Positions 18,186 through 30,137 of a DNA stretch of 64,000 nucleotides are shown here, in pieces. The notes beneath the pieces were generated by a model, which worked only from the letters and a program-made list of their open reading frames with translations, was not told where the DNA came from and searched no databases. Made by a program: the position numbers and the translations under genes. Origin of the DNA: Scatophagus argus (lineage: Eukaryota > Chordata > Actinopteri > Scatophagidae); NCBI RefSeq assembly GCF_020382885.2, contig NC_058512.1, positions 1,000,501 to 1,064,500 of the forward strand, read 5' to 3'. How positions within the stretch are numbered: the first letter of the stretch is position 1; each line of letters opens with the position of its first letter.

Positions 18186-18479
18186 GACGGCAAAGAAAGA
18201 CAAACCAGGACGAACAGAAACAAGAAGGAGTCTGTGGAGGACAAGCTGTGAGTGCGCTTAGCTCCGGGCTCCCAGCGCAGAGCCGGGTCCGCGGCTCCGA
18301 TGGGTCATCTGGCTGAGGCACTCAGCTGATGGGCCGCTCCAGCTCCGCTCGGCTCCGCTCGGCTCCCGTCGGTCTCTCTCTGGTCTCTCTGCTGCCGCTA
18401 CCTCCAGCAGCCCCGCTCTTAAAGCCTCTGCGCGCAAAAATAACCTCACTGAGCATGTGCGCACAGACCGGCCGGCCTG

Positions 18480-18482
<3 letters not shown>

Positions 18483-18537
<55 letters not shown>
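18483..18537. repeat. CA dinucleotide microsatellite
   Basis: About 27 nearly perfect CA units lie just upstream of the arrdc3 first exon. Confidence 0.95.
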
Positions 18538-18539
<2 letters not shown>

Positions 18540-18879
18540 ACGCACTTAGAGACAAACAGAGACACAGGCGGGACATGTCTCCACTGTCTGAAGGACTTCA
18601 TACCGGCGCAGTGTAACTGAGTAGTACATTTACTCTTCTGAGGTACTTGAGTATTTTCATATCTTTACAAACACTTTCAGATGATTGAAGCCGTTCAGAG
18701 GAGCAGCCACACGTTTCTACAGGATCCAAATCACTGAAAACAACTTTATTAATACTGTTTGAATATAGTGTGAAACCACTTTTGGTTTCAGCTGTACTGA
18801 GATGTGAAAATCAGATAAATGTGATGAGATGAAAAGTAAAATAATTCCCTGTGAGGAAACAGGAAGCGGCTTGAAAAGA

Positions 18880-19130
18880 TCAGAATCAGCTTTGTTGGCC
18901 AAGTCCGTGTGACCATACAAGGAGTTTGACTCCGGATTGTTCTCTCACCTGTGCACCATACAAAATCACAAAAAAGAAAATAATAATAAAAATAAAGTAT
19001 TTACAAAAAGAAAAAACAAGATATGTACATGATAAGATAACAGAAGTAGGAAGAAAAGTACGAGTACGTGAAAGTTACGTCATGTACGTCATTAGATTCA
19101 GATTATTGCTGCAAAATCAACTTGACTAAT
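18880..19130. mobile_element. Fish interspersed repeat with GTTGGCCAAGT core
   Basis: AATCAGCTTTGTTGGCCAAG, then CATACAAGGAGTTTGACTCC, then an A-rich tail. This is a common fish repeat that I associate with the 3' end of a non-LTR retrotransposon or derived SINE. The exact family cannot be fixed by eye. Confidence 0.5.
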
Positions 19131-19362
19131 AAATTATGATGTGTTACTGCAAATTAATCACACAACAGCTGGAACATGATGAATGGATGAAATGCAATAA
19201 TATAAATTATTACTCTGAAATTCTATAAATAACTCATCATTGTAATTAATGTTGACTTATGAAAAATATTCAGTCATTTTCCAGCTTCTCAAATGTAAGA
19301 CTTTTCAGAATGAAAACTCCACCTCAGAAACAGGCAACATTACGGTTAGAAATGAAAACAAC

Positions 19363-19543
19363 ATCAAACATCGTGGTATTTTATGTCTTTTATTCCGTTT
19401 ACATGTTAACAACGTCCCACTTTGACTTTTTATATTTTTGATTATTGTTGTTATCAAACATCGTGGTATTTTATGTCTTTTATTCCTTTTTACATGTTAA
19501 CAACGTCCCACTTTGACTTTATATATTTTTGATTATTGTTATT
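19363..19543. repeat. Tandem duplication, 2 x 90 bp
   Basis: Two adjacent copies begin ATCAAACATCGTGGTATTTT at 19363 and 19453. Only a few differences are visible between them, including a short indel at TTCCGTTTAC/TTCCTTTTTAC. There is no coding content. Confidence 0.9.
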
Positions 19544-20094
19544 ATTTCTAGTTTTTAAGGCGGACGGACTACTGAAAGCTTATTCACGTGTGTTTGAAAA
19601 TGTGTCTCTCTGTAAACGTGTTGAAATCAGCAGATCCTGTGAGAACCAAAAAATCTGTTAATTTAATTCAAATCACAGACATCAGTGACAACATAAAGCG
19701 AGTAACTGACTGCTCGCCACGTCCCGCCTCCTTTAGCTACTGACGCTAACGTGGCTGCTGGTGTCAGAGACAACAAGTGGACAAAGACAGTCTGTCACTG
19801 AGGAGGTTCAGACTGCAGGTAGCAAGCTAGTTAGCTCAGGATGCTAATGTTAGCAGCTTACGTTAGAGGAGACGAACGTACAGTTTAATCCATAGCCTAC
19901 GTTAGCTTTAGCTCGTATGTTGTTGGCTGTGATGGCTAAAAAGACAAAAACCTGTCGTACACAGAGCGTCTGATGAAGTTCAAAATGTGAACGAGCTCAA
20001 ACACCTGACACACCTGAGTGGACAGTCACTGTGTGGGGGAGGAGCTAAGGAGTCCAACAGTAACAAAACACTCCTCCTGACGCAGTATTCATTT

Positions 20095-20310
20095 AACTGA
20101 CTAAAACAAAAGTGCAAATACCTCAGCACAAACTCAAGTCCTGCATTCAAACATTACTTCCGTAAAAGTACGTAAAGTATACTTAAAGAACTCAAAGTAA
20201 AAGTACTCACAATGCAGTAAACTGTTCCCTCTCAGTGTAAATATTGTCGAGTAAAAAGCCTCTGAGATGTAGTGGAGTATAAAGTAAAATACTGAGAAAA
20301 CTGGCATCAA
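20095..20310. repeat. AAGTAC-rich fish repeat fragment
   Basis: TCCGTAAAAGTACGTAAAGT, AAAGTAAAAGTACTCAC and CCTCTGAGATGTAGTGGAGT are diagnostic pieces of the percomorph AAGTAC-rich repeat, here in one copy of about 215 bp. Confidence 0.7.
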
Positions 20311-20622
20311 TCCTCTCATCAAACTCTCTGCAAAGAAAGAAATACTTTCAGATAAAAAGAGAGAAACAAATGATCAGAAGTATAAGGAATGAAAACAGAA
20401 ACTATGCAAGAGGAGCTGAACTCAAAATTACAAGGAAAGCTTTTACACACAAACCATAAAATGATTATACCATGATAATATAGTATAAAGTGGTTTATAT
20501 AAGGTGAAATGAAGTACTACAATGTAGTACAGCAATATACCATGGAGTATAAAATACGAGTAAATAAAAATGTGGTGTGTGGAGAATAATTAGTGAAGTT
20601 AGGAAGTGATTTAAGTGTACAA

Positions 20623-20637
20623 CGCCCCCTGCTGGCC
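20623..20637 (-). promoter_or_regulatory. CTCF-like motif
   Basis: CGCCCCCTGCTGGCC is a near-consensus CTCF core in reverse orientation, between arrdc3 and mctp1. It is convergent with the motif at 7640. Confidence 0.5.
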
Positions 20638-23589
20638 GAAGCTGAGCAGCACAACATGTAGGCCGAGAGCAGAAAAACAAGACGAACAGTGTTCATGTAT
20701 CAGAGAAACCTTTTTAAGTAAACCAAGAAACCAACAGGAAATGTCTGAATAGATTTTATTTACTCTCCCTCCTTTGGCCTTTAAACACTGATCAGGCTCA
20801 GTTTTCAAGAGCACATTTCCCCTCATGTTGTACAACATTTCCTCATAAAAATGTTGTAAAATAACCTTTGTTGTTCGCTTTCTTTTCCAGCTAACGGTGC
20901 TTCTCATTTGCTGTGGCTGTAACTTCCAGGAGAGTGAGAGAGTGAGGAAGGAAGTCGTGAAAGAAAACATAAACATTAAGACATCTGTGAACATTTTGGC
21001 TTGAGTCACGTCAGATTTCCATCGCTGCTTGTGATCCCACACACCAGACTTCTGTGGCAAAGCTGCTCAAAATGTGAGCAACAAGTCAAAACTGCATTTC
21101 TTCTCAAATCTTAACACACACACACACACACACACACGAGACACACTTTCTTAAACTCCGTGAGAATAACACATTCCTACAGTATCATCATATTGGATGT
21201 CCATCAGGAATGAACATCCATGAATCTTTATAAAACAACAGACAAACTGAGTTCTTTGTAATTGCAGAAGTTGCCTTAGAATTATGAAATTTTTAAGATT
21301 TTTTCAGTATCAAAGTGATCCGGTGATAGCAGTTTGAGCGTCCACGTGTAGACTGCAAACAGGAAGTGATAAGCACGACTTCGACCTGCTTTAAACGGTG
21401 CTGATTTGCCAAAAGTCATCAATACGAGTCAAAAATAACAGCACTCATGACTTTGTGGTATCATTAAACTTCCTGTTTCAGTAACCTCAGAGCGTTTTAT
21501 CCGCCATACAGAAGTAAGACAAAAAGCATCAGAGTGACAAAACCCATTCATGTTGAAATTAATAATCTGTTGATGCTGATAATATTGATTGATAAACAGA
21601 AAAAATATGGAGGCCAAAATACTGTCCTGTCCTGTTTGTTTTGTAAAATAAATGAATAAATCAAACCCAGAGAGCCACTCAGGTCTGTGTAGAAATATAT
21701 TTTGTCAGACAAATGCTACAGTCATGAAGGTCAGTCCAGCATTTCACTTTGACACAACTGCAGCGGCAAATACCCACAATGCAACTGGAAAACAAAACAG
21801 ATAATGTGCAAAATGACAGAGGGGATGATTAAAGAGAGTAAACAGGAGGTCTATAACAGCTTCTTCTGTGTTCACCTGCAGCTCAGGTGGGTCTGAACAT
21901 CACGCAGAAGCCACAGACGCTTTAGATCAACTTCACATTCAGTATCCATAAATGCACTTGCAGTCATGCAAAACTCTTTGACACGCACACATTACAGCTT
22001 ACACAAACATGCAGGAAATCACATCCAGAAACTTTCCACATTCGGATTACAAAGCACAAAACAGTCAAATGTGACTGTGCAGACTAACGTTTGGAGAGAA
22101 AAACAGGAAATCAGAAACTGAAAATAAAGTCGATGAGGTGAAAATCAGACAAAAAAGGTTTCGTCTGTTTGGAACAAACAAACACACACGAGCTCATCAG
22201 TACGGAGGATTTAAAACGACTAAATGAAAACAAAGAAACAAAGTCAAATAAAAAACACATTTTGTTTTTCCTTTTCATGGTGTCATAAGAAAGTTAAAAA
22301 CGTATGTTAAAAAGAAAATCATTCATTTATTAATCTTTAATAACCGATCTGCAGCACAGACCTGCCAAAACTAAATACCGTCATTAGTGCTAAATAGTAC
22401 TAAATACTTTCAACTACAGAAGTACTCAGATCTAAAAAAAAGTAACAATAATAGTGTGAAAGTACTGTAGTACTACAACTAGTGCATTCCAAATGTTACA
22501 TGTGTCAAATTATATTGTAGTAATGCGCACTTTGCTGTTACAGACGCTGAAGGTGGGGGATAAAGTCCAAAGTAACTGATCATATATTGATCATATTTTG
22601 GTTTGATTATTGATTATTGAGTTTGCAAAGTTAACAAGCTACTGAAGTTATTAAATAAGTTAAAAGCAGGTTTTCTGAATATGAATGAATATTACAGCCT
22701 GCGATGCATTTCACTTTACGTCTTCGTCTGATTTTAAATCTTCCGTCGGTCTTCAGTGGGTGGTGGGAGGACGACATCTACACAAACCAGCACAGCGAAA
22801 CTGTGGAGTAAATGTGGTGCAGGAAGCACTCAGATCCTTTACTTAGAGATACTACAGTTTTGTCTTCAAAATCATACTTCAGTAAAAGTATGTAAGTGCA
22901 GTCAGGAAAATGTACTTAAAGTATGAAAAGTATGAAAAGGTGGAGCAAATCGGATTGGAGATGCACTTCATCCACCTTCGCTGCTGCAAATGTTCTCGTC
23001 TGTGAGATTAACAAATTAACCCTGATGACATCACTATGACATCATCAGGGTTATTTCAGAAGCGTTTCCACAGGCTGAATGGCACTAAACTGAGCTCAGT
23101 GTGTGAAAGTGGTGGAATGTCCCTTTAACCTGAAATAACATCAGCATAAACTGATTCAAATCGCTGAATTTAACACCAAAATCCATCCGGTTCTGTTTTG
23201 CACACAAACGAGCAGTCCATAAACGTAGCACGCAGCGTGTGGACGTTGTGTGTAAATACGGTCATACAGTAACAAACATGCAGCTATCAGACGCTGACGG
23301 CACATCGAGCTCAAAACTGCACAAACACGTTCAAAGAAATACAAAGATGGAGGTGCAACCATCCCATGCAACAGCGGCACACCTTCACACATGCTCAGTG
23401 TAACACGCGTGTGCGTTCACAACACGTGAGGCGAAGGGGAATAAAAAAACAAAGTCTTCTTTACAGGATTTAGAAAATAAATCTTTGCACTGTAACCAAA
23501 GGAAAACAACTCATCAGTGACAGCTGGTCAGAATAATCCAAATATACAAGAAATTTAAAAATAACATGTTTACACTGTTTACACGGCGG

Positions 23590-23685
23590 CTAACTCGGGT
23601 TTGTCCTCTTGCGTTTGCTGGGACTTTGTCCAGGATCGACCTTCAGCTCACGATACTGCATCTGTCCGTCACCGCACACACAGGC

Positions 23686-23716
<31 letters not shown>

Positions 23717-23720
23717 GGCA

Positions 23721-23758
<38 letters not shown>

Positions 23759-26700
23759 CACGTGTCAGGTACGAACAAACACACAAATGTGATGGCTACG
23801 AACTGATCTATGAAGGAAACGTCTTCCCTCGTTCCCGCATTAATTAATTCCTTTTGCGTTTGTTCTTCCGCGTCATCGTGTTTCCTTCCTGCCTCACAAA
23901 GTCTGGATGAGTCACTCACCACTTGAACGTCGGACGGCACTCGCGAGAGGAAGTCCAGAAGCTCGTTGTTGTCAATCATGTACGGATCACGAAGCTTCTT
24001 GGTGAACTTATTCACACCTGCAGGAAAAAGGAAACCGGTTTAGTGCAACCTGTCGGGTTTGCGTACACAGCTGCAGGAGCACAGGAAGCGGGACTCACCC
24101 CACGCCAGCACAAGGTACCGAACAGGTACGAGGTAGAGCAGCAGCGTGGCCAGACATAAGGCAGTGATGGCCAGCCAGCTCAGAAAAGGCACTGTCCAGT
24201 TAACGGTGCTGCAGAGGACGAAGAGCACAACACCACAGACACTGAAGGGATGCAGCTCGTTATGCTAACAGAATGAGCTGCAGGGGGATCGTCCTTCTCC
24301 CATAAAAGAGTCAGTGTTGTAGCTGGGGGCCCCAGGCCTTTATGGAAGCAGGCTAATATTAGAGACCCTGTTTGCTGACTCAGTATGACGCTTCCCTGTC
24401 TCCTAATCTAGTCCCATTTCCCTTCTTAAACTTCTGTTTCTGCACACTGTTGACACAAAATGGCATCATTCAATGGCGATACTCACTTCTTTATCCTCTC
24501 TCCATGTGACGCCACCTCATCCAGAGCGCTCTGCACGCTGATGAACACGTCCTGGATGGCGTACAGTTTATCTATGAAGCCTTTGTGCTCCGCCTCCTGA
24601 CAGGAACGATGGAACGGTCAGCGTTTCATGCAGAACAACGTGAACGTACAGCTGTGTTGTGACCACACTACCTTGTCCTCTTTATCCTCTTCTTCGTCTT
24701 CCCACTCAAACATGGCCTCCATGGACTGCAGCAGGAAAGGAAGTGATCAACACGGGGCTATTGGAAACACGGATGCTGTCCAAATGTAATGATGGTTTCC
24801 TCACCACGTCAGCCGTTTCCCTGCTCGAGCAGAAGAAGAAGTTCCAGACCAGCAGCAGCAGCAGAGCCAGCGGCAGCATGTAGAGCTCGAAGTTCCACAC
24901 CGCCACCACGAACAGCTGGACACGAAAGTGGAGACAACACGCCGCTTCACACGCACGCTCTCGATCACAGACCGCCGTCCAATAGAGACGTGTCGGCCTG
25001 ACGAACGACTCGCCGCTCAGAGCAGAAATAAAGCGTGTGTGTGTGTGTGTGTGTGTGAGATCATACCACAAAGGAGATGAGGCTCCTCTGTGTGGACTCC
25101 CATTCGAAGCAGCTGTTGATGTACGTCCCGTAGCTGATGAGGACCATGATGCACCTCTTCACACGGTTAAAGTTCTGCTGGAGCAACTGAAAGACACAAA
25201 GTACACATGATAATACTGTAAAAGCTTCATGCAGTATATATAGTGCATACAGGACACAGTGTATGTGTGTGTCCACCTGATGATGTCAGTCCAACATTCA
25301 GTCTCTTTGTCTGTTTGGTCTCCTGAGGGAAACGTGTTTTCTTGTTCTTGTTTCCTCTTAGCTGCCTTTTTAAAACGTTTTATTCATGTTATTGCTTTAA
25401 TCCTTTCTCTGTTATAATGTTTATTTGTCATGTCGGCCTGCAGCTGCTCTGAGCTGCTCTAGCATTAGCTAACGCAGCTAATGTGACGGCAGCTGCCTGC
25501 TTTGCGTGCTGCACATGAGCAAACCTGCTTGGAGACTTTGGGTTCCTCCTCGATGTATTTCTGCTCTGCTGGGACCACAGTCCTCAAAGCAGCTTTAACC
25601 TGAGGACAAAACGAGACAAATTCAGCAGAAAGTCTCAGAGCCTTTATTGAAGCAAAAGGGCAGGAGTATTATCAGTGTCATGTAGTACAAGTACTCACTG
25701 TGCAGTAAAATGTCCCTGTGGCTGATATGTGATTCTGTGTGATATTATTACTTTACTCCAACGAGTAGCTCAGACCTGAATGTGGCCTTGCGGACAAACG
25801 GCTCGGAGCCTGACTCACAGTGTTGTAGATGACGTCGATCTCCAGGTAGACGACTCCTTTGGTCGGACCCGTCAGCTCCTTGTTCTTCAACGCGTAGCCC
25901 TTCTGCTCGCCGTTACGGACCTGACAGGACAGCAAGAACGAGCTCAGAGGTCAGATTTCCACATCTGGACGTGTGTGGCACCTGAAGCTTCTGTACTCAC
26001 ATGTAATAAGGGGATGGCCACCTTCCCCAGGAAGTCAGCACTCCTGTCTCTGTCCTCGTCGAACACGGTCACCTCCAACACTGAGTGAACGTCCTTCACG
26101 TTACTGCGGGAAGACAAACACGGCGAGCCACGCTGAGCTTTTAATCAATATTAGATTACAGCCAATCGGAGACCTTCACCACTGCTGCGTCATAAAAACC
26201 ACATCCATAACTTCTCTGCAGGCCAAGCCGACTCTTCAGTTCGTCAGTTCAGACTTTGGTAAAACCTGATCGTCTTTGCAGCACATTTATTTAAAGACGA
26301 ACGAGTGATACTAAGACATGTACACAGACCGAACAGATGGGAAGTACTGAGCGTACTGCGACGTGTACAGTGTAAACAGTGAGCTGCTGTCTCCAGAGGA
26401 CACGATGAGCAGGTTGGACAGTGACAGTAAAGTGAAGTGGACTCACAAGGTGAAGGCTTTGTTCCACTCTGGGTTGAGGTTCTTGTAAACTGTGTGAGTC
26501 TGCAGTCTGTCGTTATTCAGCTCCAACACACAGAACGGATCACTTTTTCCTGACAAACGGACAAGGAAACTCACATCACACGTCACACTCGCAGTACAGC
26601 AAGTACAAAGTACCGGACAGCAACATGAAGTACTGTGTAGGAGTATAAAGTACAGAGCATTCTGAGACACGTCGTTACCGTTTACGTCGGCAGCCATGAG

Positions 26701-29700
26701 TCCCTCGGCTCTCATCACCTTCACCTGCACGACGCCGACGTCTTTCAGGTTGGAGAAGGACTTGAACAAACCCTGACGGAGAGGGAAAAGCACAGGAACG
26801 CAGAGTAAAAGTCCTGCATGTTCTCGTAGTGGAGTATTTACACAGTGAGGTGTCAGTACTTTCACACATCTAAAGCCTGTGATTACGTCTCCCCCCAGTG
26901 GTTATATGCAATCAGCTGTCGTTCGGCGTGTTGCTCACGTATCGTTTGAGTATCTCCCTGCGCTCCTGCGGGTCGTCCAGCGGCGTGACGGACAGGTCGG
27001 CGATGGAGACGTGAGCCGAGGCGGTCAGCGTGACCAGCAGCACCACGGAGCCCTGGGACTCCTCCAGCGGCAGCTCCAGGTGATGAGTGTGCTCCTTAGC
27101 CAGAGTGGACAGATCCAACTGGCAGCTGGAGAGCAAACACACAACACACACGCAGACGTTTCCTTCAGCGTCTTCATACAGAAAGAAAATAGTTCCTGCA
27201 CGAAGCTGCTCACAACAAGGTGTGACCGCGTCACGCCTTCTGGAAAGACACACTGCTTCTGAGTTTTTCAAAGTGTCAGCTACTTCCATTGTATTGAAGA
27301 GAAGGCAGACATCTCTCCAAAACTCTGCCAAACCACCTGGACGGATAAACAGCACTGCAGGGGACAGGAAAAGGTGTGTGTGTGTGTGTGTGTGTCTCTT
27401 GATTTTGAGGTGAACTGTCCCTTTAAGTGCAAAGCCGTCGCTGCATGTCAGAGGACACTTTTTAATTCACCACTTTGATCAGACGGCTGATTTGATCAGA
27501 CAAAACCTGAGAATGTACAAATATAGAAAACAACAAGCTAAGACTAAATCACGATTTAATAACCAGAAAACGTAAGAAGAACATTTGTGAGTCGCGTCTT
27601 CGTCTATATGAAACCAAAGCAAACCGCAGAGACTCCAGTCTGGTTTCACACCTGTCACTTGGTTTCATCTGCAGCCTCTTGGGACAAACCCAAAAAGAAA
27701 ACCTGCAGACATGAGTGACGCCTGAACAGTGAAGCAGCACGGAGCTTTACAGACTGGAGTCAACTGACCGTCCAATGAAGTCGTCTCTCCTCCCAGTGTC
27801 TCGGTCCCACACTGTGATCTCCAGCACGCCGCCGGTCTCCTCGTACAGATGAAGGTCAAACTGTTCCCTCCACTGTGGACTCAGGGTCTTTGGCACGGTC
27901 TGCGCACACACACGCACACACACACACAGATGCTCTTAATTTAAAGGAGCACAACCTTCATCACTCTCCTGAGTAAACTCCTGATCAGGATCTGACCAGG
28001 CCTCACCTTGCTCCTGTACTTCTGTGGTCCCAGCCTGAACTTGACATACGGGTCGCTCAGTCCGTTGGGGTCCATGGGAATCAGGTTCCGGCCTTCGATG
28101 AGGGCGATGCTGACGATCCCCCTCCAGAGCTGGGACTTCCGATGCAGCTCTGAAAGACGCATGGACTGCTGCTGCTGGTCCACACACACAGAAACAAACC
28201 CTGAATATGGTGGGACACGTGGAGACAGGCAGGACCCTGGTCTTCACGTGTCCCACCGGTCTAAAACAAGCCTGACATGGTGAACAGCACATGGAGCAAA
28301 GAAGGATAAAACAAAAAAAGAGGAAATTGTTGAGCTGACGAGAATTTACACACTGAAATCCTTCGTATTAAACGTTTGCATCCTGTTTTATAAAAGAGAG
28401 ACTATCGTTAAGTTTCACCCTGACAGACTCGCTCTGCTGAAATGTTAAACCTCAGCCTTGACTGTACTGAGAGGCACATTTCTGCAGGACTTCCTTGGAA
28501 AATTTGAATGTGTTTGTTGTGGTTTCTCAGCTTTAAATCAGCTCCTGTGCAGCTGCACTAAACATGTCAGAAACCAAAGCTTTACGAAGTCAGTCGACCA
28601 ATTAGGTGAGAGCTGATCAGGAGTCTGACTGCACTGATTAATATATGAGACTGGTGTCATTCTGCATTTCTCTTATTGTCAACAAATCTAACGAAAAGTC
28701 TAAAACCAACATGGCTGACTTCCTGTCTGTGGCCTACCTCCCACCTCATAAATATACTGCAAAGGTTCAGTGAGCTCCTAAAACAGCTCCTCACTGGAGT
28801 TTTATCCAACACACTGCAGGAAACAACGAATTCTCTGGGGACTACTTTCAGCGGTGGATGAATCCACATTCAGTGCTCTGGAGAGTGTGTGACAGAGGAA
28901 GAAGACACATCAGCCTTCAGTGGGATACATTCAGTGTTGGTTTTGGTCTCTTCATGAGCTTAGCTAAGAGAAATATAAAACATGAGCGGACTTCAGTTCA
29001 CTTCAGTAGAACAAATCGATGCTAACCGATAGCATCGTGTTAGCCTGGGTGGACACAGTCTGAAGAACAGGGCCCTGGATGGACAACACAGAAGCAATCA
29101 ACACTGAAGGAGCAACAGGTTTGATGTGTGATCTGAGCGCTACGCCACGAGACTCTGACCGTAAAATGAGCCAACAAAACAGAGACGGACGGGGACAGGA
29201 AGGTGATCAGCACGAAGGCTTTAGGACTGTTAATGGAAAGCTGTGACAGCACACACACGATGACGATGGTTTACCTTAGTGGATCGTTTCCAGGACCTCC
29301 TGAGCAGCATAGTCTGAACATACATTAAAATACGTTAAATTAAGTGACTCATGCAGGGCAGAAAAACACTTCAGATCAGGAAGCCACTAGGAGGCGCTGT
29401 GAGACGGGGTTATTTCTAATTACAAGCAGCTAAAACAAGTGACGGGGGGCTCTAATTAGACTTTATGAATAAAGCAGCTGAAAGTAGACTGAAACAGTGA
29501 AAACTGCTCTGCACAGATGCTGAATACTCATCACCAGGACCTCACGTCACACTCGTTAGCTTTGATCCATCTGAGCTCGTCTTCCTGGATCTGTTTTTCT
29601 CTTGTTTCGTTCGTTGGCCTTCACTTCTCTTCTTCGCTGTGTGTCTTCCTCTCTGACTGGAGCTGCAGCTCAGACTAACACTTGGCCTATGATTAATTTA

Positions 29701-30084
29701 TACCCTGAATAAAACACGGACGAGACAGGCTCGGTTCTCATCTCAGTGCTGAGGACACGTTTGAGACCCCGTTCTGACACTCCAGTGCCAACATGAGAGA
29801 CAAAACGCAGCACCGCAGCAACCAGACAAGAAACTGAGCTATGGGGGCAAACACAGGTCACGATTCTGATCAGGGTTGACATCTGCACATCGCGGAGGTA
29901 AAACAGGAAAGCATCAGGGCGAGGCTACAGGAAGTCACTACGAGCTCAATCACCGCTACACTCACTTTATTCACATAGGGCCTCCAGCGATACACCTTAA
30001 CTCCCCTCTGCTGGAGGAGACACAAACGCAGCACAAAACTCAGCATTACTGACTGAAGTCCTCACAGAGACCTGAGAGTGTGTG

Positions 30085-30137
<53 letters not shown>

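Larger units (their letters stand above)
18186..23589. other. arrdc3 promoter side and arrdc3-mctp1 spacer with mctp1 3' UTR
   Basis: No coding region is supported. The first 250 bases upstream of arrdc3 are GC-rich and are probably its 5' UTR and promoter. A CA array follows at 18483-18537. Then come a non-LTR-type repeat (18880-19130), a 90-bp tandem duplication (19363-19543), AAGTAC-repeat fragments at about 20095-20310, 22380-22510 and 22800-22940, a CTCF-like site at 20623, and AT-rich DNA. A minus-strand AATAAA at about 20756 could end a long mctp1 3' UTR (inference). Confidence 0.5.
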
